From positions 54,770-118,769 of the forward strand of contig UQZA01000004.1 of assembly GCA_900545515.1 (NCBI GenBank): 64,000 nucleotides of DNA, read 5' to 3'. The stretch is from an uncultured Eubacteriales bacterium (lineage in GTDB: Bacteria > Bacillota > Clostridia > Oscillospirales > Oscillospiraceae). Under the pieces are notes generated by a model. That model had not been told where the DNA came from, did no database searches, and saw nothing but the letters and a program-made list of their open reading frames with translations. Positions 52,844-60,924 of the stretch are shown piece after piece. Numbering within the stretch: position 1 is the stretch's first letter; each line of letters starts with the position of its first letter. A program made the translations under genes and the position numbers.

Positions 52844-53874
52844 GGGGCCGTGAGATCACACTCTGGCTCGATGAGCGATGGTACGACGCGCTGAGTAAAC
52901 ACCTGAAGGGGGAAACACTGGAGGAGCATCTGGAGAATGTCCTTGATGAAATGTGCAACCAGCTTCCTCAGCAGGAATACGAGCGCATCAGCCACGAGCT
53001 CTGGGCGGAGCAGCAGGCGGAGGAGGAGGCTCGGGAGGCCGCACGGCGCTTCGCTGTCTTCCATGTCACGGAGAACGGCAGCTCCGATTATATTCTGGCC
53101 GAGGAAAATCTTGAGCTGCTCCCGACCGCCCGCCGTCTGCGCAGCTACATCCGCAAGCCGCCCGACGAAGCGCCCCACCGCTTTGTCGAAACGCTGCTGC
53201 GCACCCAGCGGATCTCTCAGGAGGAGTTCGACTCCTATGTGTCGGAGCGGCTGGACAACACCGGCCGGGTGGTGGGTGCCTACGACATCGACCTCGACAG
53301 CGGAGATATGGAGGCCGTCAACATCATGGATGGCTGGAAGCGGTTCAGAATCCGGGATGTGAGCACCGCCGCCTACTTCGCCATGAAGAAAGGCAACGCT
53401 GCGCCGGATGAGAGGTGGCGGATCTTCCTGGACCGTCTGGAGGAGAGAACGCTCAACCAGGAGCCGGAACCGGAATACCTCACCGGCAGTCGGCGGCTCT
53501 GCGCCGAGGACATCTCCTTCGCCGAGGACATTATTCAGAACGACAACCTGCTGGAGTTTTACATGGAGGTGTGCTTCGACGCAGATCAGATGTTTGGCAC
53601 CAATGTCTGTACCACCGAGAATGATGACTGGCTGAACATTTATGCCAACTACGATCTGGAGGCCCGTCGTGTCTGCGACACACTGGAGATGTATCTGCAA
53701 CGGGGCAACGGCGATGAGGAGGCGTTCAAGTATCGCCTCAGCGCCGAGGAGCAGGCTCTGCTCCTCCCGAAGATGGATGCCTATTGTCAGACCCGCTTGG
53801 GTCAGACGCTGGAGGAGTGCTGCGCGGACTATCTGTCGGAGCAGAGCCAGGAGTCCCCAGAGATGCAGATGTGA
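52840..53874 (+). CDS. Conserved ICE protein, unknown function
   Basis: A 344-residue acidic protein. 'MRGREITLWLDERWYDALSK' suggests an RHH-like or coiled start; a Glu/Ala-rich coil and a helical domain follow ('RRLCAEDISFAEDIIQNDNL'). No catalytic motif is identified. It ends 'SQESPEMQM', the same MQM end as the ArdA-like protein at 29.5-30.5 kb. ATGA overlap with the upstream gene. Confidence 0.65.
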   Translation: MRGREITLWLDERWYDALSKHLKGETLEEHLENVLDEMCNQLPQQEYERISHELWAEQQAEEEAREAARRFAVFHVTENGSSDYILAEENLELLPTARRLRSYIRKPPDEAPHRFVETLLRTQRISQEEFDSYVSERLDNTGRVVGAYDIDLDSGDMEAVNIMDGWKRFRIRDVSTAAYFAMKKGNAAPDERWRIFLDRLEERTLNQEPEPEYLTGSRRLCAEDISFAEDIIQNDNLLEFYMEVCFDADQMFGTNVCTTENDDWLNIYANYDLEARRVCDTLEMYLQRGNGDEEAFKYRLSAEEQALLLPKMDAYCQTRLGQTLEECCADYLSEQSQESPEMQM

Positions 53875-53897
53875 GCGTTTTTGTTGCCGTTGCCAAT

Positions 53898-53926
53898 TTG
53901 CAAGCGTGCTTTTCGTTTGGTATGGT
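53898..53926 (+). promoter_or_regulatory. Candidate promoter for the DNA-processing module
   Basis: TTGCAA (53898-53903), 17-bp spacer, TATGGT (53921-53926) in the 127-base gap before the gene at 54002. The -10 is imperfect. Confidence 0.4.
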
Positions 53927-54001
53927 GATAGCTTTTCCAAGGCAGGTGTGACATTGTTGTGTCGAACACCCAAACGCAAAATTTAGTATGGAGGTACGAA
54001 T

Positions 54002-54445
54002 ATGAAGCACGAACAAGTTGAATTTTTGCAGGACAAATTGGTACAGGAAGCTGCGGCTATGATTGCACTGGCTGGCTCCGAGACCAAGGTGGAGGAGTAC
54101 GAACAGGCCATCAAGCTGGTCGGGAAAGCTTGGGGCTCGGATCAGTCGGAAGTCGACAAGTGGCTCAACCTGATTCAGCAAGAGCGGACAGCTGCAGCGG
54201 CGGCGGCGAACGGTATGCCGGCAAACCACATCATGCCCGAGCGAGATCTGCTTCTGAACTGGACGGGCACCGAGTGCATCGATGTGATGGAAGCCCTCTT
54301 CGAAACCGCTGTCCAGCTGAACGAGAAGGATGACCGCTGCACCTTGTTCAACATGGCCATGACCCTGATGGAGTGCCAGAATCTCATGGACTGGGTGGAA
54401 AAGACGCCGGATGAGACCGCAGAGCAGCAGATATCGGTTGGCTGA
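54002..54445 (+). CDS. Hypothetical protein upstream of the transfer-origin region
   Basis: A 147-residue helical protein after ATGGAGGTACGAAT. 'LVQEAAAMIALAGSETKVEE' and 'MALFETAVQLNEKDDRC'-type segments give no family match. It lacks the Met tail ('AEQQISVG'). It is followed by a hairpin-rich non-coding region. Confidence 0.6.
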   Translation: MKHEQVEFLQDKLVQEAAAMIALAGSETKVEEYEQAIKLVGKAWGSDQSEVDKWLNLIQQERTAAAAAANGMPANHIMPERDLLLNWTGTECIDVMEALFETAVQLNEKDDRCTLFNMAMTLMECQNLMDWVEKTPDETAEQQISVG

Positions 54446-54829
54446 ATACCACCGGAAACTGGGCAGTGCCCGGAAGCCGCATCATACGGCTTCCGGGCAC
54501 CACTCATCTCAGCGCCGTGTTGCCCCCTGTGAGCCGATGTGTGCGGCTTTCAGCGGGTGGCCGACCGTGTACCCCACCCCGGAGAAACAGGCGGGATTTG
54601 GGCCGCTTTCCAAGAGGGCGAGAAGCTGACGAAAGCGAAGCAGGAGAAAGAGCCGGGGACAATGCCGCCCCCGGCTCTCCCACTTCTGCCCGCAGTGCGG
54701 GCAGTTTCCGGCTTTTCGCAGTGGGGACAATCCGGCGGGTGGAAAGAGCTGTTGGACCCTATGATGCGGAAAAGCTCCGCTGTGGCAAGGGTTCTCAGCG
54801 GGGACTTGACGAAAAAAGGAGTGGTTTTA
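54446..54829. other. Hairpin-rich non-coding region, candidate oriT
   Basis: 384 bases without a convincing gene, directly upstream of the RHH accessory gene and relaxase. It contains three perfect inverted repeats: 14 bp with 7-base loop (54466-54500), 10 bp (54649-54658 with 54669-54678) and 8 bp with 3-base loop (54686-54704). None has a U-tract. Position and repeats fit an origin of transfer, but no nic consensus is identified. A long reading frame passes through part of it, but the likely start of the next gene is at 54830. Confidence 0.5.
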
Positions 54830-55240
54830 CTGAAGTCCGAAAGCAGAAAAACGAAGAAGGGGTTCTGGATCTCTGAGGATCTGGACGAGAAGGTAGACAT
54901 CTACCTGCGCCTCGACAACTGCGCCAGCCGGAGCGAATTCGTGGAGAATGCGCTCCGGTTTTACATCGGCTATCTGAACACGAAGAACGCCGGCGGCTTC
55001 CTGCCCGAAGCACTCTCCGCCATGCTCACCGGCACCCTGGACAATTTTGCCGGACGCATGGGCTCGCTCCTGTTCAAGCAGGGTGTGGATCTCAATGTGC
55101 TGGGGCAGATCATCGCCTACGACACCGATATCGACGAAGGCGAGTACCAGCGTCTGCGGGGACGCGCCATCCGGGATATGAAACGCACCAACGGACGCAT
55201 CTCATTCAAAGATGCGCTGGACTTCCAGAAGTCGGTGTAA
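54830..55240 (+). CDS. Relaxosome accessory protein, RHH type (MobC-like)
   Basis: A 136-residue protein. The start is taken as CTG 54830, 8 bases after AAAAAAGGAG; a 97-codon upstream extension through the hairpin region is rejected. 'KKGFWISEDLDEKVDIYLRL' with 'SRSEFVENALRFYIGYLN' is an RHH DNA-binding unit, followed by a helical domain ('FAGRMGSLLFKQGVDLNVLG'). It is encoded 3 bases before the relaxase, so it is probably the protein that loads relaxase at oriT. Confidence 0.7.
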   Translation: MKSESRKTKKGFWISEDLDEKVDIYLRLDNCASRSEFVENALRFYIGYLNTKNAGGFLPEALSAMLTGTLDNFAGRMGSLLFKQGVDLNVLGQIIAYDTDIDEGEYQRLRGRAIRDMKRTNGRISFKDALDFQKSV

Positions 55241-55243
55241 CCC

Positions 55244-57202
55244 ATGGCGAAGCTCGTACAGAAAAGCGGCTACATCAAATCCGAAAAGGCCGGCGGGTAC
55301 ATGAAGTACATTGCCACCCGCGAAGGGGTGGAGAAGCTGACCGGCAACGATCCCGTCACCAAAGGACAGCGGGAGCTGATCCAAAAGCTCCTGCATGATT
55401 TCCCTGATGCCGTGGAGCTGTTCGAGTATGAGGATTACCGCAAGACGCCTACCCTTGGTACCGCATCAGCCTTCATCACCATGGCGCTGGATGCAAACCT
55501 CCACGAAATAAATTCTGAGAGCGGATACCTGTCCTACATTGCCACCCGCCCCCGTGTGGAGCGCCGCGGGGCCCACGGCCTGTTCAGCTCCGCTGCCGCG
55601 GTAGACCTCGACGCAGCCATGTCCGAGCTGGAAGCCCATGACGGAAATGTGTGGACCATCATCTACTCCCTGCGCCGTGAGGATGCCGCCCGTCTGGGGT
55701 ACGACAATGCGGACGCATGGCGCGGCCTGCTCATGATGCACGCACAGGATCTGTCCAAGGCCATGAAGATACCGGCTGATCACTTTCGCTGGTATGCGGC
55801 CTTCCACAATGAGGGGCATCACCCCCACATCCACATGATGGTCTGGTCAGATGCTCCGAAGGAGGGCTTCCTGACCAGGGAAGGCATTGCGGCCATGCGC
55901 TCCAAGCTGACCAACACCATCTTCCGTGATGAGATGCTCCAGATCTACGAGCGGAAGGATGTTGCCTATAAAGAGCTGATCGAAGCGGCGCAGGATACCA
56001 TGCGGGAGCTGATTCAGAAGATGGAGCATCAGCTCTGCGACAACCCCGTCATCGAGAAGCAGATGCGCCAGCTGGTGCAGGCGCTGGAAACCACCACCGG
56101 GAAAAAGCAGTATGGCTATCTGAAGAAACCGCTCAAAGCATTGGTGGATACCATCGTGGACGAGCTGGCCCGGCAGCCGGAAGTGGCGAAATGCTACGAA
56201 ACCTGGAATCAGATCCGGGATGAGCTGAACGAGTGCTATGGCAGCCGCACACTGCGGGAGCATCTCCCGCTCTCTCAGCAGAAAGAGTTCCGCCGGATCA
56301 AAAACGATATCATGCGGGAGGCCGAGAACATCCGCCTCGGCCTCCCGACTTTTGAAGATGAGAAGATGCAAGATGAGCCGGAGCCGGAGGCGGCACATGA
56401 GGAGCAGCGATCCAACAGCGTATATGAACAGGCTCGACGCTATCGCGCCGCCAAAACGGTCCTGCAGGATGTCTATGCGCTGGACGAGAAACACGCTGAA
56501 GCCGTCCGGGCGCTGAAACAGCTCTGGGCGGAAGGATACACGGTGGCGGCGCATCAGCTGGGAAAGTTCTACCGGGATGACCTCTCCACCATGCGGGATC
56601 ATGAAAAAGCGGAGCGTTGGTTTCGCTTATCCGCAGAGGCCGGAAATGACTTTTCGGAATACGCGCTCGGGAAGCTCCTGCTCTCTCAAAAGCGCACCGA
56701 GGAGGCGGTACGCTGGCTGGACAAGGCCGCCCGGCATGGGAATCCGTTTGCCCAATACCGCCTTGGGAAGCTCTTTCTCACCGGCGAGTTTGTAAAGAAG
56801 GATGTGAGAAAAGCTCTGGAGTACCTGACTGCCGCCGCCAGACAAGGAAACCCGTTTGCTCAGTACACACTGGGCAAGCTGTATCTCCTGGGCCGGGATG
56901 TGGAACAGGATCGGGAGCAGGCCAGGGATTGGTTCACCCGCTCCGCTGCCCAGGGCAATGCGTATGCTCAATTCTTCCTTGACCGCTTTGACCAGTTCCG
57001 AGATCCGTCCGTCATGCTGGCGGCAACCAAGCTGCTCCATCACATGAGCCGGATCTTCCGGGACAATTCCATGCCGCCTCGCAATCCGGCAGGGATTCGC
57101 ATTGATTCCAAACGGCGCAAGCGGCTGACGGAAAAGCGGATGGCCATGGGCCACAAGGCGGATGATCATGAGGAGCAGGTATCCTATCAGCAGACCATGT
57201 AA
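55244..57202 (+). CDS. MobP-type (MobP3-like) relaxase with C-terminal Sel1 repeats
   Basis: A 652-residue relaxase that nicks oriT and carries the strand. N-terminal 'SGYIKSEKAGGYMKYIATRE' and 'SGYLSYIATRPRVERRGAHG' provide candidate catalytic Tyr; the metal-binding histidines are in 'AFHNEGHHPHIHMMVW' (about residues 188-197, HxH). A coiled middle follows. Residues ~425-580 contain four Sel1/TPR-like repeats ('AVRWLDKAARHGNPFAQYRL', 'ALEYLTAAARQGNPFAQYTL'). The C-terminus is basic, then 'HEEQVSYQQTM'. The Sel1 array is an unusual addition and may bind the coupling protein or other partners. Confidence 0.88.
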   Translation: MAKLVQKSGYIKSEKAGGYMKYIATREGVEKLTGNDPVTKGQRELIQKLLHDFPDAVELFEYEDYRKTPTLGTASAFITMALDANLHEINSESGYLSYIATRPRVERRGAHGLFSSAAAVDLDAAMSELEAHDGNVWTIIYSLRREDAARLGYDNADAWRGLLMMHAQDLSKAMKIPADHFRWYAAFHNEGHHPHIHMMVWSDAPKEGFLTREGIAAMRSKLTNTIFRDEMLQIYERKDVAYKELIEAAQDTMRELIQKMEHQLCDNPVIEKQMRQLVQALETTTGKKQYGYLKKPLKALVDTIVDELARQPEVAKCYETWNQIRDELNECYGSRTLREHLPLSQQKEFRRIKNDIMREAENIRLGLPTFEDEKMQDEPEPEAAHEEQRSNSVYEQARRYRAAKTVLQDVYALDEKHAEAVRALKQLWAEGYTVAAHQLGKFYRDDLSTMRDHEKAERWFRLSAEAGNDFSEYALGKLLLSQKRTEEAVRWLDKAARHGNPFAQYRLGKLFLTGEFVKKDVRKALEYLTAAARQGNPFAQYTLGKLYLLGRDVEQDREQARDWFTRSAAQGNAYAQFFLDRFDQFRDPSVMLAATKLLHHMSRIFRDNSMPPRNPAGIRIDSKRRKRLTEKRMAMGHKADDHEEQVSYQQTM

Positions 57203-57214
57203 CAGGAGGAGCCT

Positions 57215-58120
57215 ATGTCGACTTACATTCATTTCACGGAAGAACAGAAGCAGCGAGCCGCCTCCGTTGATCTGGAGGAGTTCCTCCGCTGCCGGGGCGA
57301 AAAGCTCCTTGCCTCCGGCAGAGAGAAACGGCTGGCCCGTGACCATAGTGTCACCATCCGCGGCAACGAGTGGTACGATCATGCCGAGGAGCGGGGCGGC
57401 CACGCCGTCAGCTTCGTGCAGCGGTTTTATCACCTCAGCTATCCGGAGGCGGTGACCATGCTTCTGGGAGGCGAGCTGCGAACGGTTTATCCTTCTGCCG
57501 AAGAACGGGTGGAGGAGCCGCCGAAGCCCTTTGTCCTTCCGCCGGCCAATTCCAATATGCGCCGGGTCTATGCCTATCTGGTCAAGCACCGGAATATCGA
57601 CCGGAGCGTTGTGGCGCACTTTGCCAGAGAGAAGCTGCTGTATGAAGACGCCGATTACCACAATGCGGTTTTCGTGGGTACGGATGAAGACGGCGTCCCC
57701 CGCCATGCCCACAAGCGCAGCGCCAACAGCTTCGGCAAAGCCTTCCGGCTCAATGTGGAGGGCTGCGATCCCCGCCACAGCTTCCACCACATCGGCACAG
57801 ATGGGAGCCTTTATGTGTTCGAAGCTCCCATCGATATGCTCTCCTACATCACGCTCCATCCGGAGAGCTGGCAGAGCCACAGCTATGTGGCCTGCTGCGG
57901 TACCTCCATTCAGCCGGTGCTGAAGCTGCTGGAGCGGCAGCCGCAAATCAATACGGTCCTGCTCTGCCTCGACAATGACGAGGCTGGCCATCTGGCCAGC
58001 CGGCGCATGAAGGAACAGCTGGCAGAGAGGTACACGGTGGAAAGGCTCATTCCCGCACACAAGGATTGGAATGATGATCTGACCGCTGAGGAACCGTCCT
58101 ACGCACAAGTCATGCAGTAA
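57215..58120 (+). CDS. DUF3991/Toprim domain protein (primase-like)
   Basis: A 301-residue protein after AGGAGGAGCCT. The N-region resembles the CHC2-adjacent part of mobile primases ('LEEFLRCRGEKLLASGREKR'), then DUF3991 ('VYAYLVKHRNIDRSVVAHFA') and Toprim: 'LYVFEAPIDMLSYITLHPES' (catalytic Glu) and 'NTVLLCLDNDEAGHLASRRM' (DxD). No Cys ligands of a zinc finger are seen. It probably primes complementary-strand synthesis after transfer. It ends 'EEPSYAQVMQ', close to the relaxase end. Confidence 0.82.
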   Translation: MSTYIHFTEEQKQRAASVDLEEFLRCRGEKLLASGREKRLARDHSVTIRGNEWYDHAEERGGHAVSFVQRFYHLSYPEAVTMLLGGELRTVYPSAEERVEEPPKPFVLPPANSNMRRVYAYLVKHRNIDRSVVAHFAREKLLYEDADYHNAVFVGTDEDGVPRHAHKRSANSFGKAFRLNVEGCDPRHSFHHIGTDGSLYVFEAPIDMLSYITLHPESWQSHSYVACCGTSIQPVLKLLERQPQINTVLLCLDNDEAGHLASRRMKEQLAERYTVERLIPAHKDWNDDLTAEEPSYAQVMQ

Positions 58121-58130
58121 ATAACAACAA

Positions 58131-58219
58131 CGCACACCACTTCCTGTTCGCCCGAAGTAGGCCGTAACAAGAGTGATGTGCGCATTCAGAAGTATGTAAC
58201 TGAGCAGGAAGTGGTGTGC
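58131..58219 (+). promoter_or_regulatory. Switch-like stem-loop upstream of the coupling-protein gene
   Basis: The arm GCACACCACTTCCTG (58132-58146) pairs perfectly with CAGGAAGTGGTGTGC (58205-58219). The same left arm can instead pair with an internal GTGATGTGCG (58173-58182), with one mismatch. The right arm ends 18 bases before the VirD4 start, near its ribosome site. No U-tract. Confidence 0.55.
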
Positions 58220-58236
58220 CCTGAAAGGGGTTAACC

Positions 58237-60054
58237 ATGCCACACCAAGTCCTGATTTTGTTGGCCGCTGGCGGGCTGATGTTTCTGGTCATCGGCTGTC
58301 TGGCCGCCTTGTCCCACTACTACACCCTGAGCGGGATCAAATCCAAAACGGTCGGCGACGGCCAGCACGGCACCGCAAGATGGGCCACAGCCAAAGAGAT
58401 CCGGCAGACCTATGCCCATGTCCCCTTCGAGGTGAAGAAATGGCGTAGCGGCCAGAACCTGCCCACGGAGCAGGGGCTGGTGCTGGGGTGCAAGGGAAAG
58501 AAAGGCGAACTCACCGCCCTCGTGGACAGCGATGACATCCACTGCCTGATGATCGGCGCTTCCGGCATCGGCAAGACCGCCTATTTTCTCTATCCCAATC
58601 TGGAGTACGCCTGCGCCAGCGGCATGAGCTGGCTGGCGCTGGACAGCAAGGGCGACCTCGCCCGCAATTACGGCGCCATTGCCAAGAACTGCTATGGGTA
58701 TCAGAATGTGGCCGTGATCGACCTGCGAAATCCCACCCGCTCAGACGGTAACAATCTGCTGACGCTGGTCAACCGGTATATGGACATTGCCCGGAGTGAC
58801 CCGAACAATCTTGCAGCCCGGGCCAAGGCCGAGAAATACGCCAAAATCCTGTCCAAGACCATCGTCAATCCGGACGGCGATGACAGCAACCGCGGCCAGA
58901 ACGCTTTCTTCTACGATGCGGCGGAAGGGCTTCTCACTTCGGTCATCCTGATGCTGGCCGAGTTCCTGCCGCCCGATAAAGACCACCCCCAGGAGCGCCG
59001 CCATATCGTCTCCGTGTTCAAGCTGGTGCAGGATCTGCTGGAGCCCAGCCGTGTCAAGGGCAAGAGCCACTTCCAGCTCCTGATGGCAAAACTGCCGCCG
59101 GATCACAAGGCGAGGTGGTTTGCCGGTGCCGCCCTCAACAGCGCCGAGCAGGCAATGGCCTCCGTCATGTCCACCGTGCTGTCCCGCTTGAATGCCTTTC
59201 TGGACAGCGAGCTGGAGCAGATCCTGTGCTTCGACAGCGCCATTGACGCTGAGAAGTTTGCTTCTGAGAAGTCTGCCATCTTCCTGATCCTGCCGGAAGA
59301 AGACACGACCAAGAACTTTATGGCCGGTCTCATGATTCAGAACCTGAGCCGGGAGCTGTTCGCCGTGGCCGATGAGAACGGCGGCAAGCTGAAGAACCGG
59401 GTGGTGCTTTTCTGTGATGAATTCGGCACCATGCCTCCGTTTGATATACTGCCTCTTTTCTCAGCTGGACGCTCTCGCCGGTTAACGCTCGTGCCGATCA
59501 TCCAGTCCTTAGCGCAACTTGAAAAAAACTACGGAAAAGAGGGATGCGAGATCATTCAGGACAACTGCCAGGACACCATCTTTGGCGGCTTCGCCCCCAA
59601 CAGCCAGACCGCGGAGGTGCTGTCCAAAGCCCTGGGCAGCCGCACCGTCCTCTCCGGCTCGGTGAGCCGGGGCAGGAACGATCCCAGCCAGAGCCTACAG
59701 ATGATGGAGCGTGCCCTGCTGACGCCCGACGAGCTGAAATCCATTCCCAAGGGCAGCTTCATTGTCATGAAAACTGGCACACATCCCATGCGGACCCGGC
59801 TTCAGCTCTTCTTAAACTGGGGCATTACCTTCGGGGAGCCGTATGTCGTGCCGGAGAGAGCCAATCGAGCGGTGGCCTATGCCAACCGGGTGGATCTGGA
59901 GCGGAATCTCCCGCAGCTCAGTGAACCGGAGGAGATGGATGAAAGCCGTGGCTATGCGGTATCCAGCCGGGGTGGAATCGCCCATACCCCGGCCCAGGAG
60001 AGAGCTGTAAAGCGAGGGAAGCAGATGAAGACATTCGGAGAGGAGGAACGATGA
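58237..60054 (+). CDS. VirD4/TraG-type coupling protein
   Basis: A 605-residue T4SS coupling ATPase. N-terminal membrane helix ('VLILLAAGGLMFLVIGCLAA'), then 'HGTARWATAKEI', Walker A 'LMIGASGIGKTAYFLYPNLE' (residues 107-114), 'LALDSKGDL', Walker B 'VVLFCDEFGTMPPF', and the sensor 'VPIIQSLAQLEKNYG'. It links the relaxosome to the channel and selects substrates. The ATG follows GAAAGGGGTTAACC. Its stop overlaps the next gene (ATGA). Confidence 0.94.
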   Translation: MPHQVLILLAAGGLMFLVIGCLAALSHYYTLSGIKSKTVGDGQHGTARWATAKEIRQTYAHVPFEVKKWRSGQNLPTEQGLVLGCKGKKGELTALVDSDDIHCLMIGASGIGKTAYFLYPNLEYACASGMSWLALDSKGDLARNYGAIAKNCYGYQNVAVIDLRNPTRSDGNNLLTLVNRYMDIARSDPNNLAARAKAEKYAKILSKTIVNPDGDDSNRGQNAFFYDAAEGLLTSVILMLAEFLPPDKDHPQERRHIVSVFKLVQDLLEPSRVKGKSHFQLLMAKLPPDHKARWFAGAALNSAEQAMASVMSTVLSRLNAFLDSELEQILCFDSAIDAEKFASEKSAIFLILPEEDTTKNFMAGLMIQNLSRELFAVADENGGKLKNRVVLFCDEFGTMPPFDILPLFSAGRSRRLTLVPIIQSLAQLEKNYGKEGCEIIQDNCQDTIFGGFAPNSQTAEVLSKALGSRTVLSGSVSRGRNDPSQSLQMMERALLTPDELKSIPKGSFIVMKTGTHPMRTRLQLFLNWGITFGEPYVVPERANRAVAYANRVDLERNLPQLSEPEEMDESRGYAVSSRGGIAHTPAQERAVKRGKQMKTFGEEER

Positions 60055-60308
60055 GCTACTTCGGAACAATTTACGCCGACACCGAACTTCCCTCCAGAGC
60101 AAAGGCGGTCTATATGTACCTGCGGGACCGCTCGGATGCCGAGGGAAAGTGCTGGCCGGGTATCAAGACCATTGCCTCGGATATGAAGCTGTCCCGCTCT
60201 ACGGTCAAGCGGGCGCTTCACGATCTGGAGCGGCACGGATATCTGAAAAAGGCTTCCCGCCAAAGAGCAAACGGGAGCAGCACCTCCAATCTTTATACCG
60301 TGAAATAA
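60051..60308 (+). CDS. Small helix-turn-helix regulator
   Basis: An 85-residue winged-HTH protein: 'KCWPGIKTIASDMKLSRSTV' with 'KRALHDLERHGYLKKASRQR' (recognition helix and wing), like the DNA-binding domain of GntR/replication-regulator proteins. It overlaps virD4 by 4 bases and is the last plus-strand gene of the transfer module, so it may feed back on transfer or control copy state. Confidence 0.75.
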   Translation: MSYFGTIYADTELPSRAKAVYMYLRDRSDAEGKCWPGIKTIASDMKLSRSTVKRALHDLERHGYLKKASRQRANGSSTSNLYTVK

Positions 60309-60312
60309 AAGA

Positions 60313-60351
60313 GCGAGTGGTTTGTACCACAATGCAGTACAAACCACTCGC
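60313..60351 (+). terminator. 15-bp hairpin at the end of the transfer operon
   Basis: Perfect stem GCGAGTGGTTTGTAC/GTACAAACCACTCGC with a 9-base loop, 4 bases after the HTH stop. A weak AT-rich tail follows (TGTATCAATAATAATTT), so it is probably a terminator. Confidence 0.6.
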
Positions 60352-60507
60352 TGTATCAATAATAATTTCAAAATCTTCCGCCAAGGGGGAATTGCGCCCA
60401 TTCGCTGGACTCAGGGGCGGTTCATTGTGAACCACCCAGAAGGTCTCACTCTATCAGAGATTTATGACAGAGAAAAGACATCCATATGAAAGAAAATGAT
60501 GGTAGAA

Positions 60508-60924
60508 TTACGGTTCATCGACATCCAGGCAGTATCCGACTTCCCGCACGGAGCGAATGTAGAACGGGGCATCTGGATTAGCCCGATACAGCTTCTCGCG
60601 CAGGTTGCAGATATGAAAACCTATCGTATTGTTTTCGTTTCCTGTAGTGAAATCGCCCCAGACCTGTTCGTAAATCTGTGCGTAGGTCAGCACACGGCCT
60701 TTATTGGCGGCCAGCAGCAGGAGAATCCGATATTCTTTTGCGGTAAGCTGAATCTCCTGGCGATCCCGAAACACCTTCCGCCTGCTTGGAAATATCTCAA
60801 GACCAGGGAGCGACACCATCGGTTCCTCGTCAATCTCGAATTTTTCTATCTCAGGGTGGTTTTTGAGGATAGACAGAATCTGCTCCAAAACTTCCGTATC
60901 TCTTTCGTGCAGCTCCAAAATCAT
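60508..60924 (-). CDS. OmpR/PhoB-type winged-helix protein lacking a receiver domain
   Basis: A 138-residue protein. Residues ~40-135 are an OmpR-type DNA-binding domain ('IQLTAKEYRILLLLAANKGR', 'VLTYAQIYEQVWGD', 'NTIGFHICNLREKLYR', 'YIRSVREVGYCLDV'). The N-terminal ~38 residues ('MILELHERDTEVLEQILSIL') are not a receiver domain, so it is not a normal two-component regulator. Its start overlaps the stop of the DtxR-like gene (ATGA), so they are co-expressed. Confidence 0.82.
   Translation of the reverse strand: MILELHERDTEVLEQILSILKNHPEIEKFEIDEEPMVSLPGLEIFPSRRKVFRDRQEIQLTAKEYRILLLLAANKGRVLTYAQIYEQVWGDFTTGNENNTIGFHICNLREKLYRANPDAPFYIRSVREVGYCLDVDEP

Larger units (their letters stand above)
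21377..60351 (+). mobile_element. Integrative conjugative element (left border near tRNA-Lys; right border not resolved)
   Basis: After the tRNA cluster the gene content changes completely to accessory genes on one strand: anti-restriction proteins, DNA methylases, a Tad-type pilus set, VirB2/3/4/6-like channel genes, an NlpC/P60 hydrolase, a relaxase, a Toprim protein and VirD4. This is a full set for conjugation in a monoderm host. No integrase, excisionase or replication initiator is identified, and no repeat of the tRNA-Lys 3' end is seen before 64000. The end given is the hairpin after the last plus-strand gene; the ABC/DtxR genes beyond may still belong to it. Confidence 0.85.

Noticed and set aside
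54539..54829. 97-codon N-terminal extension of the RHH accessory protein
   Set aside because: It runs through three perfect inverted repeats, is Pro/Gly/Ser-rich without domain character, and a strong ribosome site precedes the CTG at 54830.
21377..60351. Search for an integrase or excisionase within the element
   Set aside because: No tyrosine recombinase (R…HxxR…Y) or large serine recombinase sequence was recognised among the frames, so none is claimed; it probably lies beyond the window.
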